This document shows, piece by piece, positions 61,130-64,000 of a stretch of DNA of 64,000 nt (within the stretch, counting starts at the first letter, position 1; each line of letters begins with the position of its first letter). A program made the translations under genes and the position numbers. Origin of the DNA: Roseiterribacter gracilis (lineage in GTDB: Bacteria > Pseudomonadota > Alphaproteobacteria > BOG-932 > Roseiterribacteraceae); contig BOPV01000001.1 of assembly GCA_018332375.1 (NCBI GenBank), positions 2,914,001 to 2,978,000 on the forward strand, read 5' to 3'. The notes below the pieces were generated by a model. It searched no databases. It was not told the DNA's origin and saw only the letters and a list, made by a program, of their open reading frames with translations.

Positions 61130-62250
61130 AGGCCGACATGGAATCTCCCGTCGTCTCGATTCCGTCGCCCACCAATCCGGCGCGGCGCATTCCGTTGCGA
61201 GGTTGGGCCGATCGCGGAGATCTAGGACATGCGATCCGCGACGTCGTTGCGCTCGCGGACAGGCAGGCGACTGCAACGGCGCTCGCGCAAACCGCGCAGC
61301 GTATGGCGCGAGCCCTTGCCGTCGCCGAGGCGACGTTGCGTCGTGCGAAGTGCCTGCGTGTCGCGGATATCGACGATGAGCTCGTGCGCACGATGATGGA
61401 CGCATTGCTGCGTCAGGGCAGGCTCGACGGAGCGGGCCCGCTGTCCGCAAGGTCGACGCTCGACCACGAAGACGCAGCGCTGTCGATCCTTCGGCGACTG
61501 CCGGGGCGCGCCTGCCGCCTTCCGGAACGGGTGGTCTTCGCCCCGACGAACGCGCTCGTTCGCGAACCGCTCGACGAAGGCGCGATCGCCAAGCTCGACG
61601 ACGCGATCCGCATCGGCATGGAGACGGCCTCGACGCGTGCGAGGTTGTTCGATGCCGTACCGTTCTTGCTGGCGTTCGCCCGGATTTCGGGACTGACGGA
61701 CGCACAGCTCTTCGAGTTGTCGACCGCTTGCATCGTGAAGGACGTGCGCGGCGCGCACCGGCTCCGATACGTGAAGCATCGCGCCGGCGGGCCGCAGTCG
61801 CTGCGCCTGGATCCGGCGCAGGCGATCGCGCTTCGCGAGGTGCGCGATCGATGGCTTCAACTCTCGGCCGGCGTGCGAGCAGCGGCGGCGACGCGCGATC
61901 TCGCCTGTCTTTGGGTCGTCGCCGATCGTCGCGGCCGTCCCGTTGCGCAGCGGTACGACCGCCATGAAACGACGATCCGTTCGTGCGTTCGTAGTTGGTG
62001 TCTGGCGCGCGACCTGCCGATTGAGATCGCGCGCCGGCCTTTCACGTCCATCAGACGTCTCGCGCTCAAGGAAACGTCGCGCGAAGGCACGATCGATCTG
62101 GCCGCCCGCCGCGCCGGCCACGCTGGCGAACTCGATCCGACCTATGTCCGCACGCTTTCGTCCGAGGAAGAGTGCCTTGTTGCGGTGCTTGCCTCGGGAG
62201 AAGACCTGCTTCGTCGGGCAGCGAGGTACGCCGATGGCGCCGTCGGCTAA
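61126..62250 (+). CDS. Degenerate tyrosine recombinase 2
   Basis: The 374-residue product has the recombinase layout but incomplete active-site residues. The position of the first catalytic Arg reads SGLTDAQLFEL (Thr191). Arg310 (FTSIRRL), His332 (AGHAG) and Tyr340 (PTYVRTL) remain. Loss of the first Arg suggests a structural or regulatory role. It overlaps gene 1 (ATGA) and gene 3 (17 bases), so all three are made together. ATG 61126 follows GGAGG. Confidence 0.75.
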   Translation: MKADMESPVVSIPSPTNPARRIPLRGWADRGDLGHAIRDVVALADRQATATALAQTAQRMARALAVAEATLRRAKCLRVADIDDELVRTMMDALLRQGRLDGAGPLSARSTLDHEDAALSILRRLPGRACRLPERVVFAPTNALVREPLDEGAIAKLDDAIRIGMETASTRARLFDAVPFLLAFARISGLTDAQLFELSTACIVKDVRGAHRLRYVKHRAGGPQSLRLDPAQAIALREVRDRWLQLSAGVRAAAATRDLACLWVVADRRGRPVAQRYDRHETTIRSCVRSWCLARDLPIEIARRPFTSIRRLALKETSREGTIDLAARRAGHAGELDPTYVRTLSSEEECLVAVLASGEDLLRRAARYADGAVG

Positions 62251-63598
62251 GCCTCTCGAAGCGCTTCCCGCGCCGGCGCACATCTTCGAGCGTCGAGGCG
62301 CGAACGTCACCCGCGCGTCCTTGATCGAAGACGACGTTTGGGACGGCGTGAGTGAAACCGAAGGGTGCGGCAAATCCGCGTCCGCTCGCGTCATTCGCTG
62401 GCGCGCGGCGATGCACGAGCAACATCGTCTGGGCGTCGCCGGCAGCGCATGCCTTCTCAATTCGGCGAAGCGCCTGTTGCTCGAAACGTCTGGCGACAGG
62501 GCGTCGTTCTCGTCGCTCGGAACGTACTTCAACCGACTTAAGCCACTGCTTCGCTGGATGTCGTCGATCGGCGTGCGCGAATTCGGCAATCTCACCGCCG
62601 AGGAGTTCGACGCTTTCATGATCGTGCGGTACGGCGAAGGTGCGTGCGCGCGCGATACCGACGAAAGCCTGATCGCCCGAGCCCGCGCCGCGTGTTTGGG
62701 GTCGGCAGGTCCGCAGGAGCGGCATCGATTGTTGCAAATACTGAAGGCCGGACAGGCCGCCCGACGCGATGGCAGGCTCAATGACGCAGTCGCGTTCGAA
62801 CTTCCGGCTTCCAAGGAAGTTACGTCGGGTCGCAACGCTACGCCGTCGTTGAACGACGAAGATTTGGCGCGTCTCGTAGGTGCCGCGCTCAAGACCCTCG
62901 TGCTCGCCAGCGAGATCGTGGAGGCGCGCAGGCTCGAAGAGATGGGCCGCAAGTATCGCGGACCGTCCGGACTCGTGCGGAACGAAAAGGGCGTAAACGG
63001 TCTCACGCGCTGGGAGGTGGATCTGCAGGCGGCCGCCTACGTCGTCATCGCCGTCTTCACGGTGACGGCGCGGCCGGCGGATATCGTCGAGATGTCTCGC
63101 AACTGCATCACACTCCGACGCGCGCCCGGTCGGCTCGGGCATCTCGACGTCGCGATGCTGACCATGCACGACGTGAAATGTCGCCGTCGGGTCGTCCAGA
63201 AGCCGGCGCACTCCATCGTTCTCCACGCGATCGAGGCTTTGGCCGCGCTTTCGGATGTGCATCCGAACAGCGAAGGGCGGTTGTTCTTCGTACTTCGGAA
63301 TCGCCCCACGCGCGGCGACGTGCCCTCGGCGAAGCTGCCAGTCTCGGCGATGGTCGACCGAGTTGCGTCATTCGCCGAACTGAGAGCGGGCTTGGCTACG
63401 CGAGTTACGTTGCGCGGGCTTCGCGCGACGGTGTTCGACCGTCTCTGCTGCTATCCGCATGGATTCAGTGCAGCGTACCGGTGGTCGCACGAGGATCCCG
63501 ACACCACTAGCGGCTATGCGCGTCAGGCGCGCTTTGACGCGATCGCTGATGCCGCCATTCCGAAAGCGATGTCACGGATGCGCAGCCGTGCCCCCTAA
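62234..63598 (+). CDS. Tyrosine recombinase 3 (TnpB-like)
   Basis: The 454-residue product has catalytic-type Arg280 (TARPADIVEM), Arg397 (RGLRATV), His419 (WSHEDP) and Tyr428 (TSGYAR). The HxxR histidine and the second His of box II are replaced (Arg394, Ala398). The large N-terminal half has no other clear domain. ATG 62234 follows GAGG. In Tn554-like systems two different recombinases are both needed. It ends 11 bases inside the start of the next gene. Confidence 0.8.
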   Translation: MAPSAKPLEALPAPAHIFERRGANVTRASLIEDDVWDGVSETEGCGKSASARVIRWRAAMHEQHRLGVAGSACLLNSAKRLLLETSGDRASFSSLGTYFNRLKPLLRWMSSIGVREFGNLTAEEFDAFMIVRYGEGACARDTDESLIARARAACLGSAGPQERHRLLQILKAGQAARRDGRLNDAVAFELPASKEVTSGRNATPSLNDEDLARLVGAALKTLVLASEIVEARRLEEMGRKYRGPSGLVRNEKGVNGLTRWEVDLQAAAYVVIAVFTVTARPADIVEMSRNCITLRRAPGRLGHLDVAMLTMHDVKCRRRVVQKPAHSIVLHAIEALAALSDVHPNSEGRLFFVLRNRPTRGDVPSAKLPVSAMVDRVASFAELRAGLATRVTLRGLRATVFDRLCCYPHGFSAAYRWSHEDPDTTSGYARQARFDAIADAAIPKAMSRMRSRAP

Positions 63599-64000
63599 GA
63601 TTTACGTCGGTGCGGAATCGTCGGAAGCCATTTGGGACGCGGTGCGCGCGCTCGGGTGGCCTGACGTTCGCCCCTCGTTGAGCGAAGTCGCGAAGCGATC
63701 CGGGGTGCATGTTAGCACGATCAAGCGTGCGCGAGCCATCGATGCGGAACTCGACGCGGCGATTTCCCGTCGGAAGAGTGCAGTCCCGGCCGGCGTATCG
63801 AAGCCGGCGGAGGCGCGCGGGGAACTCGTGCGCTTGGCGAACGCCGCGCTTTTGACGGCGGACCGCGACGAGCTTCTGGCGCTAGAGAAGAACAAGGCGC
63901 GGAAGCTTGCCGAGCGCGTGGAAGCGCTGATCGACGAGCGGGATCGGCTGGAGGCGCAGATCCAGGAACTGCATCTGCAAATCGCAGAGTTCGAGCGCGT
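63588..64000 (+). CDS. HTH/coiled-coil accessory protein (TnpC-like), cut by the window end
   Basis: The frame starts with GTG 63588 and is open to the last base (137 codons visible). A short N terminus is followed by a helix-turn-helix (SLSEVAKRSGVHVSTIKRAR). A long coiled coil rich in Glu, Leu and Arg begins near residue 95. A short HTH/coiled-coil gene after the recombinases is where Tn554-like elements carry tnpC, which steers orientation and frequency of transposition. The C terminus is not in view. Confidence 0.7.
   Translation, partial: MPPKIYVGAESSEAIWDAVRALGWPDVRPSLSEVAKRSGVHVSTIKRARAIDAELDAAISRRKSAVPAGVSKPAEARGELVRLANAALLTADRDELLALEKNKARKLAERVEALIDERDRLEAQIQELHLQIAEFER

Noticed and set aside
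42344..64000. AbaR-like Tn7-family island in comM
   Set aside because: No DDE transposase or TniB/TniE-type gene is seen; the visible mobility genes are tyrosine recombinases. A DDE set beyond the window cannot be excluded.
60038..64000. Naming the trio as a RIT element or a gamma-mobile-trio
   Set aside because: RIT elements have three recombinases but no HTH/coiled-coil fourth gene, and I cannot match GmtX/Y/Z by eye; a phylogeny would be needed.

Overview
The window is GC-rich DNA from what looks like an alphaproteobacterium. The evidence is homospermidine synthase, a bactofilin, the hrcA-grpE-dnaK heat-shock block placed head to head with rph-rdgB-hemW, and the PBP-activator/rsmI/yraN/BON/gshB block. 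I cannot name the genus from the sequence alone.

Positions 1-40,547 are ordinary chromosome. In order they hold: polyamine synthesis, a CysZ-like membrane protein, a bactofilin, a small lipoprotein containing palindromic repeat DNA, nth, an Ada-type regulator/alkyl-transferase, OsmC and cbpM-cbpA (1-7,650); a MacB-like efflux operon with three paralogous permeases, an ATPase and an adaptor, facing a sigma-54 regulator/kinase pair (7,700-19,760); dapB, an LRR protein and a GumN-like protein (20,220-22,783); dnaJ, a RidA protein, dnaK, grpE and hrcA, then rph, rdgB and hemW (22,788-30,863); and a FecR/DUF6600 protein followed by the envelope, translation and glutathione block, ending with a MATE transporter and a GNAT enzyme. 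The efflux operon has a well-formed sigma-54 promoter and two upstream inverted repeats in the divergent gap, so control by the adjacent two-component pair can be read from the DNA.

The GNAT/comM boundary has been hit twice. A 134-bp duplication of the host junction flanks an 821-bp insert with one orphan gene (40,479-41,567). A few hundred bases on, comM is cut just before its Walker A coding sequence, at a palindromic junction (42,344-42,423). From there to the window edge lies a mobile island.

The island is rich in candidate defence and conflict genes: a DUF6088 (AbiEi-like) gene coupled to an unknown partner, a HigA-like HTH gene, DUF4238, a Fic enzyme with an AbiEi-like N terminus and four exact-period 24-bp repeats upstream, an AvcD/DCD-type cytidine deaminase coupled to a DUF488-like gene, a Panacea-like protein, a CoiA-like zinc protein, a HEPN/Toprim-type protein, a YedK protease, many small unknown genes, an XRE regulator with a palindromic operator, a strange class II tRNA-like gene with a UAU anticodon, an AAA+ ATPase with a coupled partner, and a tandem trio of tyrosine recombinases followed by an HTH/coiled-coil gene that runs off the window. 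The last four resemble a Tn554-like tnpABC mobility module. The right end of the island and the 5' part of comM are not in view.
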